DNA of 64,000 bases from Diphasiastrum complanatum (Eukaryota; Streptophyta; Lycopodiopsida; Lycopodiales; Lycopodiaceae), in contig CM055095.1 in assembly GCA_029204225.1 (NCBI GenBank), forward strand, positions 17,741,561 through 17,805,560, given 5' to 3'. The notes under the pieces are model-generated. The model saw only the letters and a program-made list of their open reading frames with translations, made no database searches and was not told the origin of the DNA. This document shows, piece by piece, positions 1-9,763 of this stretch. Made by a program: the position numbers and the translations under genes. Every line of letters starts with the position of its first letter. Position 1 is the first letter of the stretch.

Positions 1-380
1 AAGTGGATAGAGGGCTTTCGAGTAAGGCCACACTATACATCAAGATAAATCAACAATGGGTATTGATGACCATCCGCACTATACAATTACAACCAATTGA
101 TCAAGCGTTTACCTCATAGACTCCTCATGACTAGTACGACATTTGGTGATCTACCCTACCAGGAGATTTCTGTCAGGTGGTGCGGCAAGGAGTGGCCTAC
201 TATTACTTTTATAGCCCTCATGTACATCGGTTGTGATCGATTGTTTCGAATTAGGCATAGAGCTAATGAAAGTACCCTATGTGTGTATGATCTAGAGACC
301 AGCCTAAACTAGGTATGTGTAGGCATAATGAATACCCGCTACACTGAACAAGTAAGAACCTGTCGGCCTCCCCCTCCAAC
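1..380. repeat. dispersed direct repeat, copy A
   Basis: This stretch matches 10167-10548 in the same orientation over essentially its whole length. Short indels separate the copies; for example copy A has an extra run near 163-180 and copy B near 10378-10395. It begins at the window edge, so the copy probably extends further left. No recognisable protein is encoded. Copy B lies about 400 bp downstream of an LTR and primer-binding site, so the repeat is probably internal sequence of an LTR retrotransposon family; that is inference. Confidence 0.75.
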
Positions 381-1143
381 TACTACTAATCAACACCATT
401 GTAACTGTCTATATTAGCACATGCATAGGGAAAGTACTTTAATGCATTAAGAATTTGCTCATTATGATAAAACTAGAAAACTTTTGTCATTCAAAATTGC
501 ATGCCCCACTGATTACATAACAAATTTAGATTATTATCGTATTGTTCTCATGCTTAGGGAGCTTTTGGCACATTTTTTTTACAACCTCTCACAATTCACA
601 TTGTCTTCCATGCAGTTCTGGATCGTCTCCATGTTGGTTAGACACTTCAATACCAATTTGAGTGCACCCAAAAATCATAATATAGCACTTAAAGATCACT
701 TGAGAAACATTAATGAATAGGACATCATACTAAGCTCTCAACAAAAGACCACAATCCATGCTCCCCCCCATGAAGTGAGAATTGCACCGACATCCTAGAT
801 ACTTGAATACTGGGCTTGGCATCTCATACCTATTTTAGAGCACCAAAAAATCATACTATAGCAAATAATCCCTTGAGAAATGCTAATGATTTGGAGATCA
901 TACTAAGCTCCCAACCATACACCATAATCCATGATCACCCCATGTAGTGAGAAATGTACCAACATCCTTGATGAATTTTTTGAATACTAGCCATGGAGTC
1001 CCATACCAGTGTGAGAAAAAATCAGATCCAAAACATGCTCAATGGATCATCAGATTACTTCACAATGACTCTGGCAAAAGAGCACCAGCTCAGATTCAAC
1101 GATATGTTAAATCAAAAGATCAAAGTTTTTCAAGATTCACATT
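381..1143. repeat. non-coding stretch with a diverged tandem duplication
   Basis: No gene is seen. Two diverged tandem units of about 175 bp occupy roughly 652-829 and 830-1010. Both carry the landmarks GCACC-AAAAATCATA, CATACTAAGCTC and CCATGNTC-CCCCATG in the same order. The last 200 bp (about 947-1143) lead directly into a polypurine tract and LTR, so they are the 3' internal end of a copia-type element. One frame there reads QSFSRFTLRGSVG just across the tract, typical of the end of copia pol, but upstream coding is lost. Confidence 0.5.
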
Positions 1144-1735
1144 AAGGGGGAGTGTTGGAATTCGATGGTCAGCCTCAAATCCACTTATTAATGAGCATCC
1201 TGAAAACTTAACAAAACCCAGAAAACGGAAGGCTCGCGTTGTTCAGAAGATCGAAAATCCAGTATCTGTTTCCTTTGACGCAATGTCAAGCCTAACAAAC
1301 AGAGATTTTCCGATCCTGGATCGGATTGGATCGATGCGAAATTATCCAGACGTCTTTGACCCTTGATCGGGTCGAATCGTGTCTTATTTTTCCGACCCGG
1401 AAAAATCCGACCCTGACTATATTCTCAACCCAGTGTAAAATTCGATCATTTGTATATTTTCAAAACTTTGTAAAATTCGATATTGTCGGCCTAAAATCCG
1501 ACCCAATGACTTCGCGTTGACAATCTGCCTACATTGTACATACAGTTATAGTTATGAGGCGGTTGTAATAACTGTAGAAGTAGTTGTAGATATTTTGAGT
1601 ATATCAAGAAGTATCTTCATCAGAAAAATTCTTCAAGGATTCTGATATTCTTCTGTTCTATTGATATCCAAAACACCTGATCATTGTTTCTATCAGTTCA
1701 TTCAGATAGTTTTGTTACATGTGTTATCACACACA
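1144..1735 (+). mobile_element. polypurine tract and 3' LTR of a copia-type element
   Basis: The purine run AAGGGGGAG at 1144-1152 is followed by TGTTGGAATTC, the classic junction of polypurine tract and 3' LTR in plant Ty1/copia elements. The LTR is AT-rich and contains clustered GATCGGG/CCCGATC-type short inverted motifs around 1310-1400. The right end is uncertain. The most plausible stop is the CACACA at about 1735, just before a GGGATCAGAG that resembles a worn primer-binding site. No paired LTR is visible, so the element is truncated or its other LTR is outside the window. Confidence 0.6.
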
Positions 1736-1889
1736 GGGATCAGAGTTCTCACTCTGTAGCCACTGTTATCACGCTCAACCAGCTGCGCATCTTTTATTCC
1801 TTCATTTTGAACGTTCTGCTGCTAATTGTGGTGCTTCCGATCCACGCACCATGCTCGCTCCCAGCTTCGACAGAAACCCACTAATTTTC

Positions 1890-3330
1890 TACACTAAAGA
1901 GAGTACAATAATGATGGTAATCTTGCTCCACATGACTCCATATAACTAGTAGGTAGCACTAGTCCATCTTCAAGATCTACTTGATACAAGAAAATGACCA
2001 TAGATTCATTAAAAATTGACAATCTCCAAGCATTGACACTAGATAGCTGAAGACTTGAGAACTTAGTCATAAATGATTGATATATTGAGTCTTCATCAGC
2101 CAAGAATGGTAGCACAATCCCAACATCAAAATGATGCAAAACAATGTGACTAGTTTCACCATATCTTGACAATTTGCACACAATCACATGAAAATGCTCA
2201 AACACGAAATAGAATAAAAAAAATTAGGTTTGAACAACACTTCCTTGCTACTCTCTTTGACCTTACTTGAGATTCCCTTCAAGAATCCAAAAGATGAGTT
2301 GATATAGCAAGTACTACCAAAGATCTTCAAATGTTCCAAGCTTGGCTTCTTACCAAAAACAACTTCAAATGAATTCTTACCATCCAAGTCGTCATTTGAA
2401 TACCTCAAAAAGACTTAGGAAGATTGGAATTCACCCTCATCGATGTAGCTCTTTCAAAAAGAGGTCTCTTCCTCTCTTCCACTCCATGTAAAACCTTTGA
2501 GTTTGAAAGCTCTCTCTTGATCCCATGTGCCACACAAACTTCTTTGAACTTTCTTGATAGGTTTTTATTTGCCAACTTTAAGCACTTGATCTTCATCTTG
2601 AATTGACTCTCCACAACATTCTAGAACTTGATAAAAACATCAAGTATGAAGTACTCACTCTTTAGAAGCCTAAGTCCAACAATATCTACTAAAGTCATCA
2701 ATACAAGTCACAAACATCTTTCCTCCTCCATTACTCAAAGCACTAGTACAATGCACATCCAAATGTACCAAATGAAAAGGCGTTTTAGATCTTGACCTAG
2801 ATCTAGAATAAGACAACCTATGTGACTTTCACATTGAACAAAGTTCACCAACTTGCTTCTTTGCTTTCAAACCACCATGGTTAGAAAAAGCATATCCATC
2901 AAGTTTGTAGAGTCACCTTGTCTCTTGTCCTGGGCAATCAAGACTTAATTCCTTTTGATAAAGAAAGAATCACCAACAAATTCCACTTTAAGCCCTTTGT
3001 CAACCATTTGACACACACTAACAACATTCTAATTAGTAATGGAATGTATGAACAAAACATTCTTTAAGGTTACATTCTTATTTGTAGATGAGAGAAAAAT
3101 GGATTCAAGTACAACAAAAAAAATCACATTTTGTAACTCTCCACAAATTGAGATGCTTTCCCGGAAGCGATTTATTAGTGCACTATGGATATTTTCTTCT
3201 TGAGTACTAGCTTCTTTTGGTGAGCAACTTCTGCATGCATATCATACTCCTTAAGATCAATAATTTCCACAGAGTAATCCGCTGTTGCTGTTATAATAGT
3301 GTTGCTTGCCATCTTGATCTGTGTTGAAAT
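1890..3330 (-). mobile_element. decayed Ty1/copia element, minus strand
   Basis: The best-preserved part is the integrase at 2184-2990 (separate entry). The flanks belong to the same remnant: on the minus strand around 3200-3310 there is a short open stretch beginning MASNTIITATADYS, and 1894-2205 is an open minus-strand frame of 103 codons with no domain I recognise. No LTRs, primer-binding site or polypurine tract are seen for this element. Many stops and frameshifts show it is long dead. Confidence 0.6.
2184..2990 (-). pseudogene. copia integrase remnant
   Basis: Read on the minus strand in shifting frames, this shows the retroviral-type integrase core of Ty1/copia pol in order. First comes a PFHLVHLDVHC-like start, then FVTCIDDFSRYCW (first catalytic Asp region), FKEVCVAHGIKREL, a degenerate VEERKRPLFE in place of the family's VAERKNRTL, then SNLPKSF, and last the FGKKPSLEHLKIFGSTCYI segment that follows the core. 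The catalytic function (cDNA insertion) is lost through several frameshifts, stops and a deletion between 2405 and 2430. It lies inside the 1890-3330 remnant. Confidence 0.8.
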
Positions 3331-3722
3331 TGTCGTGAACTACCTAAGGCTCTATCATCACTTCTAACATGAGACTAATCTTGTTTTACAACGGTTATAA
3401 GATGCTGTCTGCATCATATTCTAAGGCTGGATCCTCAGCCTCTTAGAATGATTGTGTAATTAAGTCGCATTATTTGCTTTGTTCAAAATCTGGAGAAACC
3501 ATTGGAGTCTCAGGCGAGCAACAGTTTTGAGGTTCTCTGTGCCGTACACCAAGAACTACCTTTCTACGATAACGGCGAAGACATATATACTCGAGGTTTC
3601 TCTCGAAACAGATGATAGAGGTCACTTCGGTCCTCATCGTCGATATCCCTTTCTAAGTTGAGTATATAAGAATCTTGCCTTTCCGCACGGGCATTTTCAC
3701 GATCTGGAAAAAATAAAGAGAG

Positions 3723-3763
<41 letters not shown>

Positions 3764-4669
3764 ACAATCGAATTGTTGATGGAAATTGATATCTTGAGGT
3801 GGCATGAAAAGAGAAGGTTGCAGAAAGTAAATTATGCGAAACCATTCCTTCATACATAATCACGATTCAAAATGTAGCAAAAGTATCCGCGAAGCTGCTG
3901 CAATTAATTATGTCATGATCGGCGTCTGAAGAAGTATTTTGCTGGTTCGAAGGAGCAGACATTGCTGAGCAGGACGCGGCAAACTATCTCAGATTAGTGT
4001 GTAGTTCACGATAATTGTTCTGATGATCTATCTATCATCCTACCATAATGACAGAAAGAAAGAAAGAGGTGGCTGCAACGCAATGCAATCACACGAAAGC
4101 CGCATCACTTAGTTACTTACTTGGTGAGTAGTAGCTTGTTGTTGCAACAACGACGGTGAGTATACTCGCGCGGAGAGAAATGGAAGCAGCGTGGCCTTCT
4201 GAGAACAAATGATATATGTGATCAATGAAGGAAGAAGCCGCCCGAATACATATATTAATTTATGTATTCTATTGTCAAAAAAGGGAGAGCCGTGCACTAA
4301 TGGTCGTACATGGATTCGTAGCCACGTGTTCTTTAGCATTGTTCAGGGTGATATCTTTTCTGAGGCTATTTATTTATTTACAAGTTGATTTCTTTATTTG
4401 CTATTGTCAAAAAAAGAGACGGTGGTTTACTGATGGTCGTACGTGGTTGTTTAGAGCTCTTAATTATCAAAACTTTTAAAAAATCACATTTTTGTGGAAT
4501 TTGAAAGCATATTCCATGCTTCTTACAATTTATTATGTACACTACCTAATTATGGTTGAAAGGCATTCCATTATTGGACATAGTCTTTGATGATTGATTA
4601 CTATGTGTTGAGGTCAATCAATGAAACTTACGAAGAAGAGCTTCCTCCTCATTAGAATGAGAAGCATGA
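3331..4669. other. no gene seen; microsatellite and small duplication inside
   Basis: About 1.3 kb with no coding region I can support. It holds a GA microsatellite (3725-3761) and two similar 50-60-bp segments, each starting TATTGTCAAAAAA and containing ACT-ATGGTCGTAC-TGG, at about 4267-4325 and 4401-4450. These look like a spaced direct duplication of unknown origin. Confidence 0.5.
3725..3761. repeat. GA dinucleotide microsatellite
   Basis: An uninterrupted (AG)n run of about 18 units. The apparent serine-leucine open frames across it are by-products of the repeat. Confidence 0.97.
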
Positions 4670-5090
4670 GAAATACACTAACAGTTCGTATTTTTTCACA
4701 CTTTTCCGAAAAATGTGACACTTGCCTTTGGCTTATTCCTTTCAATTATTTTGAAGAAGTTAACTTATGTGCAGTTCAAAAGTTTAACTATTTTAAAGAC
4801 ACATTCGATTTTTTCTCATTTTTTCAAAAAATGTGAAGAGAGAGAAAATTCCCGAGGGTCATCTATTTTCAAGAGATAATCTGTTTTAAAGACACCTTCG
4901 TCTTTTTAAGGGCTCCTTCATATTTTTACAGACATTGTAGACTTTTTGCGAAAAATGCGAAGAGAGAGAAAACTCCCAAAGGTCGTCTATTTTGAATGAG
5001 GAACGTTTCCAGCCACTTCCCAGAATTTGCGAAGTGAGAGAAAACCACTTCCCCTAAAATGCGATGTCCTCGTCCACGTCAGTGATCCTG
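4670..5090 (+). repeat. roughly 420-bp dispersed repeat, copy 1
   Basis: Starts at GAAATACACTAACAGTTC and ends near GTCCACGTCAGTG. The reverse complement of 23186-23608 matches it along its length, with scattered substitutions and a few indels. The interior has repeated ATGCGAAGAGAGAGAAAA-type blocks and no coding potential. Copy 2 interrupts a copia RNase H gene, so the unit is mobile or was copied as a unit. The ends begin CACTA and finish near CAGTG, but no convincing terminal inverted repeat or target duplication could be established, so the class is open (MITE, or fragment of a larger element). Confidence 0.7.
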
Positions 5091-5830
5091 AATCGTTTGA
5101 TTTGTATACACCTTGTATAGTTGTCATTCTGCATTGTTGTTCAACCACTTCCTAAGTACAATGAAATACTTAGTTAGTTGACAAGCATCTATTGTAATTA
5201 GATACAGGGATGCGATGTATAAATACATCGTCAAAGCACATTTTACATGATGCTCCATCCATGAGACGAATGATTTTGAGCCTCCCAGTTACGCCGTCAT
5301 TCTGGTTGTAACTGCTAGTGTTGTTGTGCTTTAGTGTAATATTGCAGTAGCACGCTTTTCTATCTGTGTATAACGTAGATGAATGCTTGTTGTGATTTGA
5401 ATGCACTTCATTTCTGTTTGATAACATTTGTTCACTCACTCTGATCAGAACACGGACGTCTACGACTCCTCATTTTCTGATTAGATGACGGCTATCTTTG
5501 ACGCCTCAGGAACTTGTGCTATCACACTGCTCTTACAATCTATTTCAGAATTAATTCTGACAAAATCCATTTTTCAGTAATACCACACACAAACCATTTC
5601 TAATCTCTTCGGTGGACTGTACTCATTCTTTTTTTGTGAGTATGAACTAATTTATAAGATCCTGTTGGGCAATAGAACACTTAAGCGTTGATTATAATTA
5701 GCATAAACATTCCATTAGACTATTTTTGCATCTAGCAGGCCATTATAGCAAGAGAGCTGTTCCGCAAATATTCTTGCTCTCTTCTCCACTCGCATTCTCT
5801 ATCCTCCATCGCCCCCATCAGGTCCTATGA
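5091..5830. other. no gene seen between repeat copy 1 and the TIR element
   Basis: 740 bp with only an 89-codon minus-strand open frame (5170-5439) that has no recognisable motif. A self-complementary GATGTAT-TAAATACATC (about 5213-5230) sits in it. I see no promoter, RNA gene or transposon end here. Confidence 0.4.
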
Positions 5831-6005
5831 TGTAGGAATCACTACCAAAGAGACGTGACCAACCCTATTGGCGCGACCCTAACCTACATTACGAGTGGTT
5901 TCCTACGTGGCATATTGGCCTCACACGTGTGGGACCCACTTAGGCACATAATCTACATTATACTACATGGCTAGATTTGCCAATATAGGCAATTTTTCAC
6001 ACAAT
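5831..6005 (+). repeat. left terminal inverted repeat of the 3.4-kb element
   Basis: Pairs with 9075-9249 in inverted orientation. It contains the palindrome CACACGTGTG at 5922-5931 and ends near GGCAATTTTTCACACAAT. Confidence 0.8.
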
Positions 6006-8130
6006 ACCCCCATCATGGTCGATTACAGGCATTTTGGGCCAAAGGGTCGATTTTTTGTGACCTAAAAAGGCATAAATTTTGGCGGTAGAGCCATGGAGAG
6101 CAAAATTAGTTAGAGGTTTCCAATGTACAAGTCGTTTGTCAATGCCCTATATACAGACTTCTGGTGTGGCAATTGTTGTTCCCATAAACTCTTGTCGGTG
6201 CCCGTTCGTAAGGTGCCGAAGTAGGAGAAAATGTCAAGTGCATAAGCTGCGCTATGGGGATCCCCCTGTTTGACCCATTCAGTCTCTGGCCCTGGATAGA
6301 CGTGGTGGAGGTGTGCAGTGGACTCCCATGAATTTTTACGGCATCCAGTACCCACCATCCTGGTCGATTACAAGTAGTCTGGGCCCCAGAGTCGATTTTC
6401 TGTGCCCTAGAAAGGCAAGGAGAGCAAAATTAATTAGAGGTCTCTGATGGACGAGTTGTTTGTCACTACACGAAGACCTATATACAAACTTCTGGTGTGG
6501 CATTCGATGTTCCCATAAACTCTTGTCGGTACCCGTTCGTAAGGTGTCGAAGTAGGAGAAAAAGTCATGCACATAAGTTGCCCTATAAGGAACCCCTGTT
6601 TGAGCCCATTTGTTGAATTCCACACGTGTGGAAGGGCCACAAAGTGTGTTATTGATCTCCTAAGACTTTGTGATTGCACATAGATCACACATAGATTGAA
6701 AACCAAGATCTATTCCATAAATCTAAGTCAAGAGCACATTACTACATGCATAAATCAACCATACAAGTACTTTCACATGTATGGAGACTTGTACTACATC
6801 AAACTAAGTATGAAAATGCCCTCCTCTCGGGTAGAGAGAGAATCCAATCAAGAAACCTCAAGTAGAGAGAGAAAACCAATTTCACTCAAAATAGTGTAGA
6901 AATCTCACAACTCCAAAAACTTAAAATACAAGTAGATTGATCTCCTATATGTAGCTACTCGAGGTAGAGGGAGTGTAAGCCCCCTCTTTTTCTCAAAATC
7001 CTATTGGTTGAGTGACATATGAGGCCTTAATCTTGAATGGACCATTTTGAGAGATTTTAGCTCTTTGATTGGTCACTGGCTCTCATGACAACACATGGAG
7101 ATGTGTCACTCGCCAAATCTAATCATGACAAATGTAAGTAGCCTAACCTGACTCGAGCTACATCACTTTTGACTTTTGGCTTGATTATGAATTGACATCT
7201 ATATAATCATATTTTGACTCTAATGCCAAATTTGGCCAAATCACCTACTTACACATGGATAGATGTCTCTAAACTTTATGTACTCCTAACTCAACACGAC
7301 TAAGATATTTTTGACTTTTTTCCACACGCGGGAACATGCTCCACACGTGTGAGATTTACTCATAAATAAGAAAATACAAAATAGCCAAGCTAGATTTTGC
7401 TATTTTTTCACACCATTCAGTCTCTGGCCCGGACATGGTGGAGGTGGCAGTGGACTCCCGCGATTTGTTTTGGCATCCAGTACCCCCCATCTTGTCGATT
7501 ACAAACATTTTGTGCCCTAAAAAGGCATAAATTTTGGCACCAGAGCCATGGAGAGCAAAATTAGTTAGAGGTTTTCGATGGACAGGCCGTTTGTCAATGC
7601 CCGAAGACCTATATACAGACTGTCGGTGTGGCATTTATTGTTCTCATAAAGTCTTGCCAGTGCGGTGTTGAAGCAGGAGAAAAAGTCATGTGCATAAGTT
7701 GCCCTGTGGGGATCCCTCGTTTGAGCCCATTCAGTCTTTGGCTCTGGACGGACTTGGTGGAGGTGTGTAGTGGACTCCCACAAATTGTTACGACGTCCAT
7801 TACCCCCCATCCTGGTTAATTACAGGCAATTTGGGCCCAAGAGTCAATTTGATGTCCCCTTTAAGTGGCATAAATTTTGGTGCCAGAGCCAAGGAGAGCA
7901 AAATTAGTTAGAGATATTTGATGGACGACGATCCATTTGTCACTGCCCGAAGACCTATATATAGACTTCTGGTGTGGCATTTGTTGTTCCCATAAACTCT
8001 TTCTGGTGCCCATTCGTAAGGTGTCGAAGTAGGAGAAAATGTCATGCGCATCAGTTACCCTGCGAGGATCCCCCATTTGTGCCCATTTAGTCTCTAACCC
8101 TCGACGGACGTGGTGGAAATGTGTGAAGAG
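6006..8130. repeat. tandem array of about four 330-bp units
   Basis: Successive units begin with CATC-TGGTCGATTACA near 6013, 6357, 7488 and 7808. Each carries the same ordered landmarks: GGCATAAATTTTGG, GAGAGCAAAATTAGTTAGAGG, TATATACAGACTTCTGGTGTGG, CATAAACTCTTG, AAGTAGGAGAAAA and CCCATTCAGTCTCTGG. The second unit is interrupted by the solo LTR at 6611-7412. On the minus strand the units keep partly open frames of 80-115 codons with a recurring FSYFDTLRTGTDKSLWEQ motif. The array may therefore derive from an amplified coding exon, but I do not recognise the protein. Confidence 0.8.
6611..7412. mobile_element. solo LTR (802 bp) with perfect CCATT target duplication
   Basis: Begins TGTTGAATTCCACACG and ends TATTTTTTCACA, giving the TG...CA termini of an LTR. 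The 5-bp CCATT occurs immediately before (6606-6610) and immediately after (7413-7417). Removing the LTR and one CCATT restores the array landmark CCCATTCAGTCTCTGG seen in the other units, which fixes the boundaries exactly. A second member of the same family, also solo and with its own target duplication, lies at 59506-60325. No internal sequence remains, so this is the product of LTR-LTR recombination. Transcription direction cannot be decided. Confidence 0.92.
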
Positions 8131-9074
8131 TATCGGCCCGGGAGGAGTCGTTTTATTGATGACGAGACAATAGAAGACGATTATGGTCTTGCACAACCAC
8201 CACAAAATACTAAACTTTAAAATATGTACTCTTCATTCAATTAAAATAATCTTTCTTGAAATTTTTGTATTGTTACTATAATTGTTAATTTTGTATCTAT
8301 TAAATTGATATTTTGCTATATTTCTATACTACATTATATTTTTTTTTGCATGCAGATATAGTTGGCTCTCATGAGACGGTCACACCTTCTCTACCAGATG
8401 ACCATGCTCCTCTTTCTAGGAGTTATGGGATTGATGATGAGGCAATGGAAGAGTGAGATAGTCCCTCATCGCCAGCACCAGGTGCTCAATTATGAAGATT
8501 TAAAATGCCATGCAATAAGCTTGTTCACAATTTGAATTTTTTGTAATATAATTAAGTTTTGTAGTTTGTACATTACTATATTGTATTTTATATGTATGCA
8601 GCCATAGGCTCACAGGAGACGATTATTCCTATACTAGATGATCGTGTCCTTATTGTAGAAATCAGTAAGTCTAGATAGAAAGAGAAAAGAGCACACAGAA
8701 GAAAAACATTGAGAGAGGAAAAAATAATACAAGGTCAAATTGTAGTGGAAATCACAGATCGAGGACAACATAGAGGGGATCATTGGGAGAGGTTTGAACA
8801 AAGGTTTCGAAACCTGGTAGCATCCCGAGTTTATCTTATTGTTTTTAACGTTAAGAGTTGTTCAAGAGTTGAAATTGTTGCTGTAAAGCAAGCACTTGAG
8901 GTATAGAACATGTGAAACAATATTTATAAATCATGCAAGCTTTGTTTTATTTCATTAGAACATACTTTAATGAAACTGCCATTTTTAACATTTTTGCATT
9001 GTCATGTCAGGCTTTGTACAATTGTAAATATGTCAAAAAATATTTCAAGGACAAATTTTCACATGTTTTTCGTA
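8131..9074. other. AT-rich interior of the TIR element with exon-like blocks
   Basis: No gene is recognised. Two related blocks, each preceded by a T-rich tract and GCAG (a splice-acceptor look), lie at about 8355-8460 and 8602-8665. The first reads GGCTCTCATGAGACGGTCA and the second GGCTCACAGGAGACGATTA, so one may be a duplicate of the other. An open frame at 8709-8906 (65 codons, starting MREEKIIQGQIVVEITDRG) matches nothing I know. These could be remnants of the element's own gene or of a captured host gene. Confidence 0.4.
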
Positions 9075-9249
9075 ATTTGTGTAAAAAAATGCCTATATTG
9101 GCAAATCTAACTATGTAGTATAATGCAAATTATGTGCATAAGTGGGTCCCACACGTGTGAGGCCAAAATGCCACGTGGAAAACCACTCCTAATGTAGGTT
9201 AGGTCGAGTCAATAGGGTTGGTCATGTCTATGTGGTAGTGATTCCTACA
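9075..9249 (-). repeat. right terminal inverted repeat of the 3.4-kb element
   Basis: Inverted partner of 5831-6005, containing CACACGTGTG at 9150-9159 and ending GATTCCTACA. Confidence 0.8.
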
Positions 9250-9751
9250 AAATAAGAGCTACACCTAGATTTGTGATGAGATTTTGACCAACTAGCCACC
9301 TACTTGGCATGACTCTAGGAAAGACGCTAGGGTTGCAATTTAGGGCAACAAAGCTAAGTTAAATTCCTTATTACATGCTGGAAATTCACCAAAGGAAGTC
9401 ACTTTTGCTATGTATTCCATCTCTTCATAGTGAGAAGATAGATTATTTTTTGGAGCTCATTGCAATCTCGAGCTACTCCACTATGTACATGTGATTTTGT
9501 AGTTCTAATGCAACCAAAGTGATTCAGCCTTCCTTATTTGTTTGCAGGCCATACAACAGGCCTCATTTGTGTGAACTCAGATATACACAAATGATCAATG
9601 ATTTTGATTGCTAATGCTTGTTGTTTGTCAAATTACCAATCTAGATCAACATTTGTGACTAGTTTTTTGATAGATTGTTAAGGAAGCATCCAATCACTCT
9701 CATGGATCTCTCTAAGATACATTTATGGTCCTAAACTATATTACTTTCACA
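9250..9751 (+). mobile_element. 5' LTR (left part uncertain) of an LTR retrotransposon
   Basis: The right end ...ATTACTTTCACA is followed directly by a primer-binding site at 9752. From about 9334 rightwards it matches 56565-57008 in the same orientation, sharing GGAGCTCATTG, GCTTGTTGTTTGTCAAATT and GATTTATGGTCCTAAA-type landmarks. A short inverted fragment of the same LTR (the part around 9375-9440) lies at 23615-23695. The left end may have been removed or displaced by the neighbouring TIR element, so the 9250 boundary is only where the TIR element stops. Confidence 0.7.
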
Positions 9752-9763
9752 TGCTATCAGAGC
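9752..9763 (+). other. primer-binding site for initiator tRNA-Met
   Basis: TGCTATCAGAGC differs at one position from TGGTATCAGAGC, the sequence complementary to the 3' end of plant initiator tRNA-Met that primes reverse transcription in most plant copia elements. It sits immediately after the LTR end TTTCACA, as expected. Confidence 0.85.

Larger units (their letters stand above)
5831..9249. mobile_element. 3.4-kb element with long terminal inverted repeats
   Basis: The two ends are reverse complements of each other for about 175 bp, beginning TGTAGGAATCACTACC at the left and finishing GGTAGTGATTCCTACA at the right. Long inverted ends of this size are typical of Mutator-like or foldback DNA transposons. 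No intact transposase is present. The interior is dominated by a roughly 330-bp tandem array (about 6006-8130), split by a solo LTR (6611-7412), followed by an AT-rich part with short exon-like blocks. No 8-11-bp target duplication is visible: flanks read GGTCCTATGA and AAAATAAGAGC. The family is therefore unassigned; it is a non-autonomous element or one that has lost its transposase. Confidence 0.75.

Noticed and set aside
5820-9262. Mutator-type 9-bp target duplication around the TIR element
   Set aside because: Flanks GGTCCTATGA and AAAATAAGAGC do not match, so the Mutator assignment was not made.
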